From contig NZ_SPPK01000001.1 in NCBI RefSeq assembly GCF_004569505.1, positions 124,001 to 188,000 on the forward strand: a stretch of 64,000 nucleotides of DNA, read 5' to 3'. Of the stretch, positions 33,423 to 44,074 are shown one piece after another. The position numbers and the translations under genes were made by a program. The DNA is from Dysgonomonas mossii (GTDB taxonomy: Bacteria > Bacteroidota > Bacteroidia > Bacteroidales > Dysgonomonadaceae). Under the pieces are notes generated by a model. The model did not search any database. It was given only the letters and a program-made list of their open reading frames with translations, and was not told the origin of the DNA. The stretch's first letter is position 1. Each line of letters begins with the position of its first letter.

Positions 33423-34295
33423 ATGCGTATAAATAAATATATCAGCGATAGCGGTTATTGTTCGCGACGAGAGGCTGATAAACTGATAGAACAGGGAAGT
33501 GTTACAATTAATGGAAAAAGAGCTTCTATCGGAAGTCAGGTGCTGGCCGGGCAAGAAGTGAAAGTCTATGGAGAGACAGTTACTTGTAATACTGAGCCTG
33601 TCTTTATTGCTTACAATAAGCCGATCGGAATTGTAAGTACGACAGATTTGGATGAGCCCAATAATATTATTGATGCCGTGGGACATGACGAACGAATATT
33701 TCCGATAGGCAGGCTTGATAAAGATTCGCAAGGTCTTATAATCCTGACCAATGAAGGAGATATGGTGAATAAGATGCTGCGCGTCGACAATAATCATGAA
33801 AAAGAATACCATGTAACTGTGGATAAGCTTATAAATGAGGATTTCGTTAAAAAGATGCAAGGCGGAGTGCCAATTTTAGGAGTTGTTACTCGTAAATGTG
33901 AAGTGGTTAAAACGGGGACTCATTCGTTTAATATTATATTGCGACAGGGACTGAACCGCCAAATACGGCGTATGTGCGAATATCTCGGATATAATGTAGT
34001 GAGGCTCGAGCGCATACGAATAATGCATATAAAGTTGGGTAACATAAAAGTTGGTCAATGGCGTAATATTACAAAAGAAGAATTGGAAATACTACGTAAG
34101 AAAACAGCTTCTTCTGTAAAAACTGAGAGTGCGCCGAAAAAGAAAACAAAACCACAAGAAACAAAGACTCCTCAAACTAAAGGCAAGTCTGCTAATTCAT
34201 CATACAAAGAGAAAAAGATGCAGGCAGGATACAGAGAAGGTGGTAGTGGTATGAGAAATGGAAAATCAAGTGTAAGGAAGAAAACCCGAAAATAA
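33423..34295 (+). CDS. RluF/RsuA-type pseudouridine synthase
   Basis: A 290-residue enzyme: an S4 RNA-binding domain (~1-48, '[34 protein letters not shown]') and a synthase domain with the catalytic Asp in '[19 protein letters not shown]' (~100) and '[26 protein letters not shown]'. It closely resembles RluF (23S rRNA), though assignment within the group is uncertain. The last ~65 residues are a Lys/Ser/Thr-rich tail absent from E. coli RluF. Confidence 0.88.
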   Translation: MRINKYISDSGYCSRREADKLIEQGSVTINGKRASIGSQVLAGQEVKVYGETVTCNTEPVFIAYNKPIGIVSTTDLDEPNNIIDAVGHDERIFPIGRLDKDSQGLIILTNEGDMVNKMLRVDNNHEKEYHVTVDKLINEDFVKKMQGGVPILGVVTRKCEVVKTGTHSFNIILRQGLNRQIRRMCEYLGYNVVRLERIRIMHIKLGNIKVGQWRNITKEELEILRKKTASSVKTESAPKKKTKPQETKTPQTKGKSANSSYKEKKMQAGYREGGSGMRNGKSSVRKKTRK

Positions 34296-34452
34296 AAAGA
34301 GGGTGGCAGAGGGTCTTTTTTTAGTCAAAAGAAATGTGTGAAAAAGATAACTCGACTTTACAAAAAGGCTAAAAAGGTGATTGTCACCACAACAAACAGC
34401 CTTATAGCCCTTAAAAATAATAAACAAAATTATTTGATAAGGAAAAAAATAT

Positions 34453-34460
34453 TAACTTTG
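34453..34460 (+). promoter_or_regulatory. -7 element of gapA
   Basis: TAACTTTG matches TAnnTTTG, about 100 bp before the gapA ATG. TTTG at 34433-34436 is a possible -33 box, though the 16-bp spacing is short. Confidence 0.5.
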
Positions 34461-34556
34461 TACAGCTTTTTAGAAAGCATGTTTTATAACATAATTTCAC
34501 ATCTTCTCAAAAGCTTTTAAGTTGGATATACTCGATTTTTTAACTATAAAAATTAA

Positions 34557-35567
<1,011 letters not shown>

Positions 35568-35590
35568 TACAAGTTATCATATATAGAAGA

Positions 35591-35624
35591 AGCCTCTTAC
35601 TTTAATTAGTGAGAGGCTTTTTGT
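35591..35624 (+). terminator. Terminator of gapA
   Basis: AGCCTCTTAC / GTGAGAGGCT (one G-T pair) with an 8-nt loop, followed by TTTTTG; 24 bp after the gapA stop. Confidence 0.9.
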
Positions 35625-35700
35625 TTGCTTTCAATTCTTTAATGCAACTTTTTTGTTTGTTTTTGCATCTAATAGTATATAAACTAAATATATCTTTAAT

Positions 35701-36195
35701 ATGAAAAACATAACCTTATTCCTATTTTTTGCTGCAATAATACTTTTTTTGCCTGTAACCGGATGTAGTGATAATAATAATGATGCTGAAATGGCCTTGG
35801 TTGAATATACTAATCCAAGCGAGAATAATCCTGTTAATACGCTTAGTTGGTTAAAAGAAAAGAAAGAAACTGTTAAAAAAGAAGTTGATGTGCGCTATGC
35901 CACCAATGGTGGGTCAGCTAAAAATCTTGGAGGCTTTATTGAACAGCTTGCTTACAAAGGAGAAGATTACTATGAAATCAGATATGGAGAGTTTATTACA
36001 GGAAGTTCTTCCAAGTTAAAAGATTCTATGTTTGATTTTAATAGCAATGTCTATGATTCACTAGGAAATCTGTGTGTTTCTATTATTGGAGGGGATGCGA
36101 TAGCTACCCAGCCGGGGTATGAAAGTTTTTCTGATTTTTGGCAAGTAGCTACATTTAAAACTTTATTGTGGGAATATACAATAAAAGAACAATGA
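35701..36195 (+). CDS. Putative lipoprotein, unknown function
   Basis: A 164-residue protein with a lipoprotein signal: hydrophobic 'ITLFLFFAAIILFLPVTGC' with the lipobox VTGC at ~19-22, then an Asp/Asn-rich linker (SDNNNDAE). No known domain in the remainder, which contains 'GGFIEQLAYKGEDYYEIRYGEFI' and 'DSLGNLCVSIIGGD'. It is a single gene between the gapA terminator and a bidirectional terminator. Confidence 0.75.
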   Translation: MKNITLFLFFAAIILFLPVTGCSDNNNDAEMALVEYTNPSENNPVNTLSWLKEKKETVKKEVDVRYATNGGSAKNLGGFIEQLAYKGEDYYEIRYGEFITGSSSKLKDSMFDFNSNVYDSLGNLCVSIIGGDAIATQPGYESFSDFWQVATFKTLLWEYTIKEQ

Positions 36196-36232
36196 TGTGT
36201 AAATGATTTTGAAAGATTCTTTATAGATAAAC

Positions 36233-36260
36233 AAAGCCCACTCCATTTGGAGTGGGCTTT
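36233..36260. terminator. Bidirectional terminator, lipoprotein / glgP
   Basis: AAAGCCCACTCC / GGAGTGGGCTTT, a perfect 12-bp stem with a 4-nt loop, between convergent genes. Confidence 0.9.
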
Positions 36261-36278
36261 GTATTAATATTATTTATA

Positions 36279-38864
36279 TTAGATCCAACGAACAAAAGCA
36301 AAATCCTGACGATGTGCCATATCCGCATGCTTCGGATATACACGGTAAGCAAAGTTGCATAGTCCCGGAATCTTGGCTATTGAATCCAATTCAAAATATA
36401 ATTTCGAACCCTCTGCCTTAACAAGCTTAAAGTCTTGAGAAGAGATAAACTTGTCTGTTTTCTTATCGGCATCATATTCGGTAAGCACACAGTCTATGCC
36501 CAAATCGCCTTTCATATCTCTCTTGTCAATAACAACTTCCACTTTAATCTTTTCACCTTCAGTAAAATTGTTTGATGCAAGCGGAGTTCCGTCTTTTATA
36601 TTCTGACCATTGAAAGTAATCTTCTCTACTACAAGCTTGTCCCAATTCGCGGCAGTATCTTCTTTCCATGCTGCCAATTCTTTCGCCTTAGCATAGTTAT
36701 TCGCTGTAACCAGTTTGATGCGTTCTCTTTCAGGCTTATAAAAGTTCTTGATGTAATCATCAATCATTCGCTTCGTTGTATATTCTGGCGCAATATTAGC
36801 GATCGAGTTCTTTATAAACTGTATCCACTCAGGCGAATATCCTTTAGAGTTACGTGCATAGTAAAGAGGTAATATCTCATTCTCGAAAGTAGAATAGATC
36901 TCAGCTGCATCTAATTCATCCTGATAAGCCTGATTGGAATAAGTACGTTTATCAGTAAGGCACCAGCCGGCTTCTTTTTTGTAACCTTCGTACCACCATC
37001 CGTCAAGTACAGAGAAGTTAAGAACTCCGTTCATTTCGGCCTTTTCGCCTGATGTACCTGAAGCCTCAAGTGGACGTGTCGGTGTATTCAACCAGATATC
37101 TACTCCTGAAATCAAACGTTTTGCTAAACGCATATCATAATTTTCAAGGAAGATTATCTTACCAAGGAATTCAGGACGGCGTGATATTTCTACAATCTGT
37201 TTGATCAAGCCTTGTCCTGCTCCATCTGCAGGGTGAGCCTTACCTGTGTATAAGAACTGGATCGGATATTTTTCATTATTTACCAGCTTTGCCAAACGGT
37301 CAAGGTCTGTAAATAGCAAATGGGCACGCTTGTAAGTAGCAAAACGACGACCAAATCCAACGAGTAATGCGTCGGGGTTGATTTTATCTACAATATTGAA
37401 AATCGCTGAAGGAGCCTTCTGACTCTTTATCCAGCCTTCTTTCATTTGCTCCTGTACATAGCTGATAAGACGTTTTTTCAAGATAGAACGAACATTCCAT
37501 AGCTCTTCATCTTTTACACTATATATATTATCCCAGATTTCGTGATTGGACTGATCATCATAGAAACTCTTGTCAAATGTTTTTTCATACAACAACTTCA
37601 TTTCTTTTGCTGTCCAAGTCGGCATATGAACACCGTTTGTTACATGTCCTACGTGCAACTCTTCAGGGAAATAAGCCGGCCAAACAGGCTGGAACATCTG
37701 ACGGGAAACAATACCATGCAGGTAACTAACTCCATTAGCCTCAAGGCAGGTATTCAGTGCAAATACACTCATGCTGAATTTTTCACCACTTCCCGGATGC
37801 TCACGTCCCATGTCTACAAAGTCTTGCCAAGAGATACCTAACCGTGCAGGATAGTTCCCTAAATATTTACCAAGAAGACCTTCGTCAAAATAGTCGTGTC
37901 CTGCAGGAACAGGAGTATGCACAGTATACAAACCTGAAGCACGGACAACCTCTAACGCTTGATTAAATGTAAGACCTTCACCTTCGATAAGATCGAGCAA
38001 ACGCTGTACATTAATAAGAGCAGCATGACCTTCGTTGCAATGATAGATTTCCTTTTTGATACCTAATTTGTTAAGCAATAAGATACCTCCGATACCAAGT
38101 AAATATTCTTGTTTCAGACGATTTTCCCAATCTCCACCATATAATTGGTGAGTAATTGGTTTGTCATACTCGCTATTCAGGTCGATATCCGTATCGAGTA
38201 AGTATAGGCTTATACGCCCTACATTCACTTTCCATATATTTGCGTATATATCTCTATCCGGGTACGGAACAGCCAAAATCATCTGATTGCCATCCTCATT
38301 CAGCACGGGCTCGAGAGGAAGGTCTCCGAAGTTTTGAGGCTCATAGTTTGCTACCTGTTGACCGTCAGGAGAAATAGACTGGGAGAAATATCCGTAACGA
38401 TAAAGGAAGCCCACTCCTGTAAGATCTACATGACTGTCACTTGCTTCTTTCAGATAGTCTCCGGCCAAGACTCCTAAGCCTCCCGAATATATCTTTAATA
38501 CATGAGTAAAACCATATTCCATACTAAAATATGCAACAGACGGTTTTGATGTATCAAATTTTTGAGACATATATTTTTCGAACTTCTTAATAACGTTATC
38601 TACTTTATTCATTAAGGTAGCGTCTTTAAGAATCTCTTCTATTCTTTCATTAGATAATTTATGAAGCAATAGAACCGGATTATTGTCTGAATCTTTCCAT
38701 AGTTCCGGATCAAATTCGGCGAAAAGATCAGTAGCTTCATTGTTCCATATCCACCATAAATTACGTGAAATTTTTTCAAGCGGTAATAATTCTTTTGGTA
38801 AGTTCACTTGTGTATGCGCACTTCTCCATGTAGGATTATTCGAATAACTTGCTTTAATTCTCAT
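36279..38864 (-). CDS. glgP: Alpha-glucan (glycogen) phosphorylase, GT35
   Basis: An 861-residue enzyme of the alpha-glucan phosphorylase family with the N-terminal region '[22 protein letters not shown]' (DUF3417-like). Typical stretches: '[34 protein letters not shown]', '[13 protein letters not shown]', '[14 protein letters not shown]' and, near ~600, '[29 protein letters not shown]' with the PLP-lysine region. It releases glucose-1-phosphate from glycogen. The C-terminal ~100 residues look beta-rich and may be a carbohydrate-handling domain. It follows the glycogen synthase by 144 bp. Confidence 0.93.
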   Translation of the reverse strand: MRIKASYSNNPTWRSAHTQVNLPKELLPLEKISRNLWWIWNNEATDLFAEFDPELWKDSDNNPVLLLHKLSNERIEEILKDATLMNKVDNVIKKFEKYMSQKFDTSKPSVAYFSMEYGFTHVLKIYSGGLGVLAGDYLKEASDSHVDLTGVGFLYRYGYFSQSISPDGQQVANYEPQNFGDLPLEPVLNEDGNQMILAVPYPDRDIYANIWKVNVGRISLYLLDTDIDLNSEYDKPITHQLYGGDWENRLKQEYLLGIGGILLLNKLGIKKEIYHCNEGHAALINVQRLLDLIEGEGLTFNQALEVVRASGLYTVHTPVPAGHDYFDEGLLGKYLGNYPARLGISWQDFVDMGREHPGSGEKFSMSVFALNTCLEANGVSYLHGIVSRQMFQPVWPAYFPEELHVGHVTNGVHMPTWTAKEMKLLYEKTFDKSFYDDQSNHEIWDNIYSVKDEELWNVRSILKKRLISYVQEQMKEGWIKSQKAPSAIFNIVDKINPDALLVGFGRRFATYKRAHLLFTDLDRLAKLVNNEKYPIQFLYTGKAHPADGAGQGLIKQIVEISRRPEFLGKIIFLENYDMRLAKRLISGVDIWLNTPTRPLEASGTSGEKAEMNGVLNFSVLDGWWYEGYKKEAGWCLTDKRTYSNQAYQDELDAAEIYSTFENEILPLYYARNSKGYSPEWIQFIKNSIANIAPEYTTKRMIDDYIKNFYKPERERIKLVTANNYAKAKELAAWKEDTAANWDKLVVEKITFNGQNIKDGTPLASNNFTEGEKIKVEVVIDKRDMKGDLGIDCVLTEYDADKKTDKFISSQDFKLVKAEGSKLYFELDSIAKIPGLCNFAYRVYPKHADMAHRQDFAFVRWI

Positions 38865-38923
38865 AGATGTTATATATTTAAACTTGTGATTATCTGATGT
38901 TGTTATGTATAATTGTAAAAGTA

Positions 38924-38931
38924 CAAATATA
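38924..38931 (-). promoter_or_regulatory. Candidate -7 element of glgP
   Basis: TATATTTG (TAnnTTTG) on the minus strand, 60 bp before the glgP ATG. No clear -33 box. The LacI-type palindrome lies about 60 bp further upstream. Confidence 0.4.
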
Positions 38932-38985
38932 ACATATTTAGCAACCTTTATCGTTATATTACCTAATTATAACTTTTATAAAAGC

Positions 38986-38999
38986 TGCAAACGTTTGCA
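38986..38999. promoter_or_regulatory. LacI/GalR-type operator
   Basis: TGCAAACGTTTGCA is a perfect 14-bp palindrome with a central CG, matching the general LacI-family operator (TGnAAnCGnTTnCA). It lies in the gap between the glycogen synthase and glgP and suggests sugar-dependent control of glgP. Confidence 0.55.
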
Positions 39000-39008
39000 A
39001 AGTTTAAT

Positions 39009-40661
39009 TTACTTTCTTTCAGAAGCTTTAGCTAATGCTATATCGTAGGCTTCTTCATAATATTTGAAGAAATGAGCCCAATCTGCCAATGCAGCTCTAT
39101 CGAGTGCAGCCTTACGCAGGATACGTTCTTGTTCTGCACTTTTGGTCGTCATTTCAAACACCCTGTTACAAATATCTTCCGAAACTTCTATAAAATTATA
39201 ATCGTCTCTCGTTACTACCTCTGCTCCGTCATCCATTCCTTTTTCATCCCCTTCTTTGCGCATCCACAAGCCAAATCCGGCTAAAGATGTAGTAATAGTA
39301 GGAACTGAAAAAGCGATACTTTCGTGTGGCGTATATCCCCACGGCTCATAATATGAAGGGAAAACAGATACATCCATTCCTATCAACAAGTCATAGTAAG
39401 GAATATTAAAAATACCATCATTCCCATTCAGATATGAAGGAACAAAGATAATTTTTACTCTATCTTCCTTTCTGTTCTGTAGTCGCAAATACGAAATTTG
39501 ATTCAGGATAGAGTCATTATTCATGTTTTTCAGCCAGTGAGTAATATGTGGAAAGGTTAATGATGTATCAGGGGTTTCCTTTTTGCTCAATCTTTCTTGC
39601 AGGTCTGTACGGGGAGTGTCTATCCACGCCGGAACCATAATGAATGCAATCACATCTTTTTCGAGTTGCTTAATGTGCTCCAACCTATTCATTGCGTCGA
39701 TAAATACATCAAGTCCCTTGTTTCTGTATTCATAACGTCCGCTTGTTACCACCAGAAGCGCATCTTCTTGTATATCATACCCTAATAACTTTTCGGTAAC
39801 ATTGATTAGTTTTTTTCTTGCTGCAAGACGCTTGGCTTCGTGTTCTTCGCCAACAGGTATAAAGCCTTTCTCGAAACCATTTGGTGTTACCAAAGGTTCA
39901 CGGTGAAGTAATTGCTTACATTCTTTAGCGGTTATGTCGCTCACTGTAGTAAAACAATCTACTTCCTGAGCAGCCGTTTTCTCCACAGAATGCTTCGCTT
40001 GCATATTTAATTCACGAGCCATCTGATCGCTATCGTATGCAAACAAATAGTTGTATAATGGTTTGCCATTCCCTGCTATAGAGCGACCGATGGATGTAGC
40101 ATGGGTAGTAAACAATGTGCCCACTTTTGGCAAACAATCTTTTACATAGAGTGCACCTATCCCGAGCATCCACTCGTTGAAGTGTGCTATGACTTTCTTT
40201 TTGTCAAGATTATAATATCTGTAGAAACTTTCGATTATCGCACCTGTAGCATAGGCAAACATACACGCTTCGTCGTAATCGCCGTACGCATGCAGAGAGT
40301 CTACCCCAAATTTGTGCCACATGTAGCTATATATCTCATCTTTATGAGCAAAGAGGCTTTCAAAATCAACAAGTATTACAATCGGTTCACCCGGAACGAG
40401 CCATCTCCCGACTCTTACCTTCAACCTATCGTATATCGAAATTGTCTTTACCCATTCGGCAAACAACTTGTTGTCTTCTTGAAACCAAGGGCTTGTAGTC
40501 TCTTTCCAGATATCAGGACCGATGAAGATTGTTCTGTCTTTATACTTTTCCTGCATTGTTTTTGCTTTGGTCGACAGCACGGTATAAATGCCTCCAACCT
40601 TGTTACATACCTCCCAGCTTGTTTCAAAAATATAATCAGGATTATTGAGTCGCTTTGCCAT
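39009..40661 (-). CDS. Glycogen synthase, eukaryote-type (GT3-like)
   Basis: A 550-residue synthase of the GT3 family, not the bacterial GlgA (GT5) family. The N-terminus 'YIFETSWEVCNKVGGIYTVLSTKA' and 'TIFIGPDIW' are typical. 'VIAHFNEWMLGIGALYVK' (~170), 'ATSIGRSIAGNG' and the C-terminal 'FPSYYEPWGYTPHESIAFSVPTITTSLAGFGLWM' with its catalytic Glu are clear. It extends glycogen with UDP- or ADP-glucose. It sits upstream of glgP, and both make a small glycogen locus. Confidence 0.93.
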   Translation of the reverse strand: MAKRLNNPDYIFETSWEVCNKVGGIYTVLSTKAKTMQEKYKDRTIFIGPDIWKETTSPWFQEDNKLFAEWVKTISIYDRLKVRVGRWLVPGEPIVILVDFESLFAHKDEIYSYMWHKFGVDSLHAYGDYDEACMFAYATGAIIESFYRYYNLDKKKVIAHFNEWMLGIGALYVKDCLPKVGTLFTTHATSIGRSIAGNGKPLYNYLFAYDSDQMARELNMQAKHSVEKTAAQEVDCFTTVSDITAKECKQLLHREPLVTPNGFEKGFIPVGEEHEAKRLAARKKLINVTEKLLGYDIQEDALLVVTSGRYEYRNKGLDVFIDAMNRLEHIKQLEKDVIAFIMVPAWIDTPRTDLQERLSKKETPDTSLTFPHITHWLKNMNNDSILNQISYLRLQNRKEDRVKIIFVPSYLNGNDGIFNIPYYDLLIGMDVSVFPSYYEPWGYTPHESIAFSVPTITTSLAGFGLWMRKEGDEKGMDDGAEVVTRDDYNFIEVSEDICNRVFEMTTKSAEQERILRKAALDRAALADWAHFFKYYEEAYDIALAKASERK

Positions 40662-40744
40662 AAATGATGCTAATTCGTGTCTTACGTTTATGAATAAATA
40701 GAATTAAATAAAAGCAAATAAGGGCTATCGTTCTCTTTTTTTAG

Positions 40745-40788
40745 TAACTTTGCCCTCGCTTTTAGAAACCGCAAAGGTAACAAAGATA
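40745..40788. promoter_or_regulatory. Overlapping divergent promoter elements
   Basis: On the plus strand TAACTTTG (40745-40752) may serve the small protein at 40808. On the minus strand TACCTTTG (40772-40779) and TATCTTTG (40781-40788) may serve the glycogen synthase. All match TAnnTTTG and lie in a 146-bp divergent gap. Confidence 0.5.
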
Positions 40789-40807
40789 ATAAACATATAA
40801 ATATATT

Positions 40808-41095
40808 TTGACTGTGAGTAGTAGAAGAAAGCTTAAAAAAAGTATAAACGAATCAATAGATTTATTATATACTGACTGTGTATTTTACAAAGTATTTGTA
40901 ATAGATGCTGACCAGGCAGCTGCAGATAAAGTAATAACTCGAATAGTAGAAACTCAGGAAGAATTTCTGAAGAGAGTGAATGTAAACGAGGGAAAAGAAG
41001 TTAAAGGCAGAGTAAAAGCTTATTACAAAAAGGTTAAAGCTGATTTCAAAGAGCAGATCAACTCTATTGCCAAAGAAATAGAATCTTTAGGTTAA
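40808..41095 (+). CDS. Small conserved Bacteroidota protein (non-ATG start)
   Basis: A 95-residue helical protein. No ATG is available near the start: the frame opens with TTG (40808) or GTG (40814). The body 'RRKLKKSINESIDLLYTDCVFYK...VKAYYKKVKADFKEQINSIAKEIESLG' resembles a small cytoplasmic protein found across Bacteroidales next to various genes; no function is known to me. Its stop overlaps the acyltransferase start (shared base at 41095). Confidence 0.75.
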   Translation: MTVSSRRKLKKSINESIDLLYTDCVFYKVFVIDADQAAADKVITRIVETQEEFLKRVNVNEGKEVKGRVKAYYKKVKADFKEQINSIAKEIESLG

Positions 41096-41634
41096 TGAAA
41101 AGTATATGTAATTTTATCCTCCGCCTTATAGGTTGGAAGATTACAGGTCTGAATAATTTACCAGACAAATGTGTTATATGTGTTGCCCCACATACCAGTA
41201 ACTGGGATCTACCATTGGGACTGATTGTTTATAAAGCGATGGGACGAAAAGCATCCTTCCTGATCAAAAAAGAATGGTTTTTCTTTCCCATGAATCTATT
41301 ATTCAAATTGTTGGGAGGAATCCCTGTAGACCGTTCCAGAAAGTCATCACTAACAGAGCAGATGGCAGAAATATATTCTAAAAGAGAAAATTTTCAACTA
41401 GCCATAACACCTGAAGCTACAAGAAAAGCCAACTCCGAGTGGAAAAAAGGCTTTTATTTTATAGCGATGGAAGCCGATGTGCCTATTGTAATTGCAGCTC
41501 TTGACTATGGCAAGAAGGAGGCAAACTTCAAGCAGATAATAATGCCTACAGGTGATGTAGAAGGAGATATTGCCAAAATAAAAGCTCTTTACAAAGATGT
41601 AGTAGCTCGTCGTCCCGAACACTTCTCGATATAA
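41095..41634 (+). CDS. PlsC-like 1-acylglycerol-3-phosphate acyltransferase
   Basis: A 179-residue acyltransferase with the H(x4)D motif in 'VAPHTSNWDLPLGL' (~31-40), a 'GGIPVDRSR' block II (~75) and a 'ITPEATRK' block III (~105). It moves acyl groups to lysophosphatidic acid or a related lipid acceptor. Short for PlsC but common in Bacteroidota. It begins at the stop of the small helical protein. Confidence 0.85.
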   Translation: MKSICNFILRLIGWKITGLNNLPDKCVICVAPHTSNWDLPLGLIVYKAMGRKASFLIKKEWFFFPMNLLFKLLGGIPVDRSRKSSLTEQMAEIYSKRENFQLAITPEATRKANSEWKKGFYFIAMEADVPIVIAALDYGKKEANFKQIIMPTGDVEGDIAKIKALYKDVVARRPEHFSI

Positions 41635-42046
41635 GAAAAAGGATAACAAAAAAAAATATTTATTATTTTTAAAACTCTGGCTTAAACATTTAAGTCAGAG
41701 TTTTTTGTTTGTTCTTGTTTCTTAATCTCATTTTTAATTTATGTTTGAGTGAAATATAATCAAAAATCACGACCCAATAAACGGTTGAACATAACACCTT
41801 AAATATCTGTTTATTTATATACATGACCTTAAATTTATATTGTGAAAACGGAGTCTTGGCGATTTATAAAACAGGTGCGCATGCAACGAACCGACTCTAT
41901 TTCCGTCTAAAAGATAATTTACAATAGAAATGAATATACGTATATACATTGTTTTATATGTATAATTCCGGAGGATAATTCAATATAGAATATTAATCAT
42001 AAAGAAAAAACTACATAAATATTGACAAAATTAAAAGAGAAACATT
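41635..42046. other. Gap before the META-domain gene
   Basis: A 412-bp stretch with the acyltransferase terminator, then AT-rich sequence. I found no small gene, no TAnnTTTG box and no clear RNA structure in the remaining ~340 bp. Confidence 0.4.
41671..41706 (+). terminator. Terminator after the acyltransferase
   Basis: AAACTCTGGCTTAA / TTAAGTCAGAGTTTT, one mismatch and a 4-nt loop, followed by TTTTTTG, 36 bp after the stop. Confidence 0.9.
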
Positions 42047-42868
42047 ATGAAACACTTTTTAAAATCAGCAACCTTTTTTGTTACACTTCTTACTTTAGCT
42101 TTCGTTATTCAAAGTTGTAATTCTGTAAAACCTATCGAAAAAGCTCAACTAGAAGGTGGTCCTTGGGTTTTGAAAACACTCAAGGGAGAGCCTGCACAAA
42201 CAGCATTTTCGGGAGAACTTCCGAATATAAATTTTGATTTTTCGAAAAACCTGCTATCCGGTAGTGGAGGTTGTAATCGTTATACAGGAGGCTTTACATT
42301 GAGTGAAAAAAATATATTTTCTGCGCCTCAATTAGCATCTACCATGATGGCATGTATGCATGCGAATAAGGAATCTGAGTTTTTAGCAGCTTTATCAACT
42401 CCTAATCTTGTGGTTTCTCTGTCAAAAGAAGGGCAACTCACATTTTCGGAAGGAAAAAATGTATTATTAGAGTTCGAAAAGTCTCAAAAAACAGCCACTT
42501 CGGAAGTAACAAATATTGTAAATGTTGATAATATATCAGGAAAATGGACTTTGAGTTCTATCGTAGGAGAAGACATGGCAGTATTATTCCCCGACAAACC
42601 AGCCTCGATGGAAATAACAACAGACGGTAAAGTTTTTGGTAATGCAGGATGTAATACCTATCGCAGTACTTTCACTTTAGAAGAAAATACGATTAAATTC
42701 GGTCCTGCCATGTCTACCAAAATGGCATGTCCGAGCTTAAAAGGTGAATCTCTATTTCTTTCTAAATTGTCTACACCTCTACAAGCAGCTTTAACAGGAG
42801 ATAAACTCACCTTTTTGAGCGAAGGCAAAGTTGTACTGGAATTTACAAAAGACACAGGCGATAAATAA
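42047..42868 (+). CDS. Double META-domain (HslJ-like) lipoprotein
   Basis: A 273-residue lipoprotein: signal 'MKHFLKSATFFVTLLTLAFVIQSC' with Cys at ~24, then two META domains (~35-140 and ~165-270). Each has a 'GGPWVLKTLKGE' or 'SGKWTLSSIVGED' opening and a conserved 'SGSGGCNRYTGGFTLSE' or 'VFGNAGCNTYRSTFTLEE' core with 'MACMH' and 'MACPSLKGE'. META/HslJ proteins are linked to stress and antibiotic resistance; function not known here. Confidence 0.85.
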   Translation: MKHFLKSATFFVTLLTLAFVIQSCNSVKPIEKAQLEGGPWVLKTLKGEPAQTAFSGELPNINFDFSKNLLSGSGGCNRYTGGFTLSEKNIFSAPQLASTMMACMHANKESEFLAALSTPNLVVSLSKEGQLTFSEGKNVLLEFEKSQKTATSEVTNIVNVDNISGKWTLSSIVGEDMAVLFPDKPASMEITTDGKVFGNAGCNTYRSTFTLEENTIKFGPAMSTKMACPSLKGESLFLSKLSTPLQAALTGDKLTFLSEGKVVLEFTKDTGDK

Positions 42869-42893
42869 ATAACGATAAAAACAAGATAATATG

Positions 42894-42927
42894 GAGCTGT
42901 ATTTAAGTAGAATACAGCTCTTTTTTT
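42894..42927 (+). terminator. Terminator of the META lipoprotein gene
   Basis: GAGCTGTATT / AATACAGCTC with a 7-nt loop and TTTTTTT following. Confidence 0.92.
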
Positions 42928-42954
42928 ACTTCAATACTTTTTTTGCATTTTCAC

Positions 42955-42984
42955 TGTAACAAATTTTTGGGTTGTTTCGTCTTA
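42955..42984 (+). promoter_or_regulatory. ECF-sigma-type promoter of the DUF4252 operon
   Basis: TGTAACA (42955-42961) and CGTCTTA (42978-42984) are 16 bp apart. This is the AAC / CGTC pattern of ECF-sigma promoters. It stands 64 bp upstream of the first DUF4252 gene, and the operon encodes its own ECF sigma factor, so autoregulation is likely. Confidence 0.65.
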
Positions 42985-43048
42985 GTAATAGAAAGTGGAT
43001 GAAAGCGCCATCTAACAAATTTATAACGACTCAAATATAAAAACATTT

Positions 43049-43519
43049 ATGAAAAAGTATTTAATTTGTCTGGTATTAACTATTGCGTTGGGCCAGATAG
43101 CATACGGCCAAAGTTTAAACAAGTTGATGGATAACTTATCTAAAGTAGAAAACATTGAAACCGTTAAAATCGGACCTTTTATGATGACTTTAGGAAAAGC
43201 ATTTGGAGGAGTGGGTGATATGCCGGTTGCCAGAGGAATACATTCGATGGAAGTATATGACCTATCAAGCTGTAACTCTGCTGTAAAGCAAAATCTAACC
43301 GACCAAATGGAGAAATTAAAAGATGGGGACGGTTACGAAACGCTGCTCATGGCTAAAGACAAAGATGATAATGTACGCATTATGATGAAAAAGAAAAACA
43401 ATACAATAAGCGACATGGTTATACTTTGTATGAGTGCAAACGACCCGACTATAGTGAAGTTTTCGGGTAAAATAAAAGAAGAGGATCTGACCCAATTAGT
43501 TCAGAAATACGACAAATAG
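43049..43519 (+). CDS. DUF4252 secreted protein 1
   Basis: A 156-residue protein with signal peptide (MKKYLICLVLTIALGQIAYGQ). The mature part begins 'SLNKLMDNLSKVENIETVKIG' and ends 'IVKFSGKIKEEDLTQLVQKYDK', both typical of DUF4252, whose role is not known. First of three paralogues in the operon; 50 bp before the second. Confidence 0.85.
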   Translation: MKKYLICLVLTIALGQIAYGQSLNKLMDNLSKVENIETVKIGPFMMTLGKAFGGVGDMPVARGIHSMEVYDLSSCNSAVKQNLTDQMEKLKDGDGYETLLMAKDKDDNVRIMMKKKNNTISDMVILCMSANDPTIVKFSGKIKEEDLTQLVQKYDK

Positions 43520-43569
43520 CATCTATTAAAATTACGTAAACACAATTATAAATAAAAAAACAGAACATT

Positions 43570-44073
43570 ATGAAAAAGTATATTTTTTCTTTAGTCTTGA
43601 CCTTCGTTGCAGTACAATTCACTTATGCTCAAGATTTGAATAGTTTTATGTCTGAGTTTTCGAAACAAGAAGGTGTACAACGACAATTAGTAGATCGCTC
43701 TATGCTCGATATGTCTATGAAGGCAGCCATGACTGCTGATTCAACCGGGCAAATGGTTTCCAAAATGCCGGCATTCATGCAAAAGATAGACTCTATAGAA
43801 GTTCTTGCTATTGAAAAATATAGTCCTGAGGTAAAAACTAAATTCCTGGAAGGTATTCAAAGTTTCAAAGATGGAAATGGATATGCAACCCTACTATCTG
43901 TGAATGAAGCCGACGACAATGTGAAAATTATCTCGCACAAAGAAGGTGACTTATTTACCGGTGTATACATTCTGGTATTAGATAATGAAGATGCTGTGAT
44001 TGTAAAGATGTCCGGCAACCTTACCGAATCGGATCTGACGGAAATACTTAAAGAACAAAATAAAAACAAATGA
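43570..44073 (+). CDS. DUF4252 secreted protein 2
   Basis: A 167-residue paralogue with signal peptide MKKYIFSLVLTFVAVQFTYAQ and the DUF4252 pattern ('DLNSFMSEFSKQEGVQRQLVDRSMLDM', 'IVKMSGNLTESDLTEILKE'). Residues ~35-65 are rich in Met and it ends with an NK-rich tail. It is one base ahead of the sigma gene, so translation is coupled. Confidence 0.85.
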   Translation: MKKYIFSLVLTFVAVQFTYAQDLNSFMSEFSKQEGVQRQLVDRSMLDMSMKAAMTADSTGQMVSKMPAFMQKIDSIEVLAIEKYSPEVKTKFLEGIQSFKDGNGYATLLSVNEADDNVKIISHKEGDLFTGVYILVLDNEDAVIVKMSGNLTESDLTEILKEQNKNK

Positions 44074-44074
44074 G

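Noticed and set aside
40101..40667. A 188-residue plus-strand frame with many Cys
   Set aside because: Antisense to the glycogen synthase; no motif, high Cys/Tyr/His content as expected from reverse reading.
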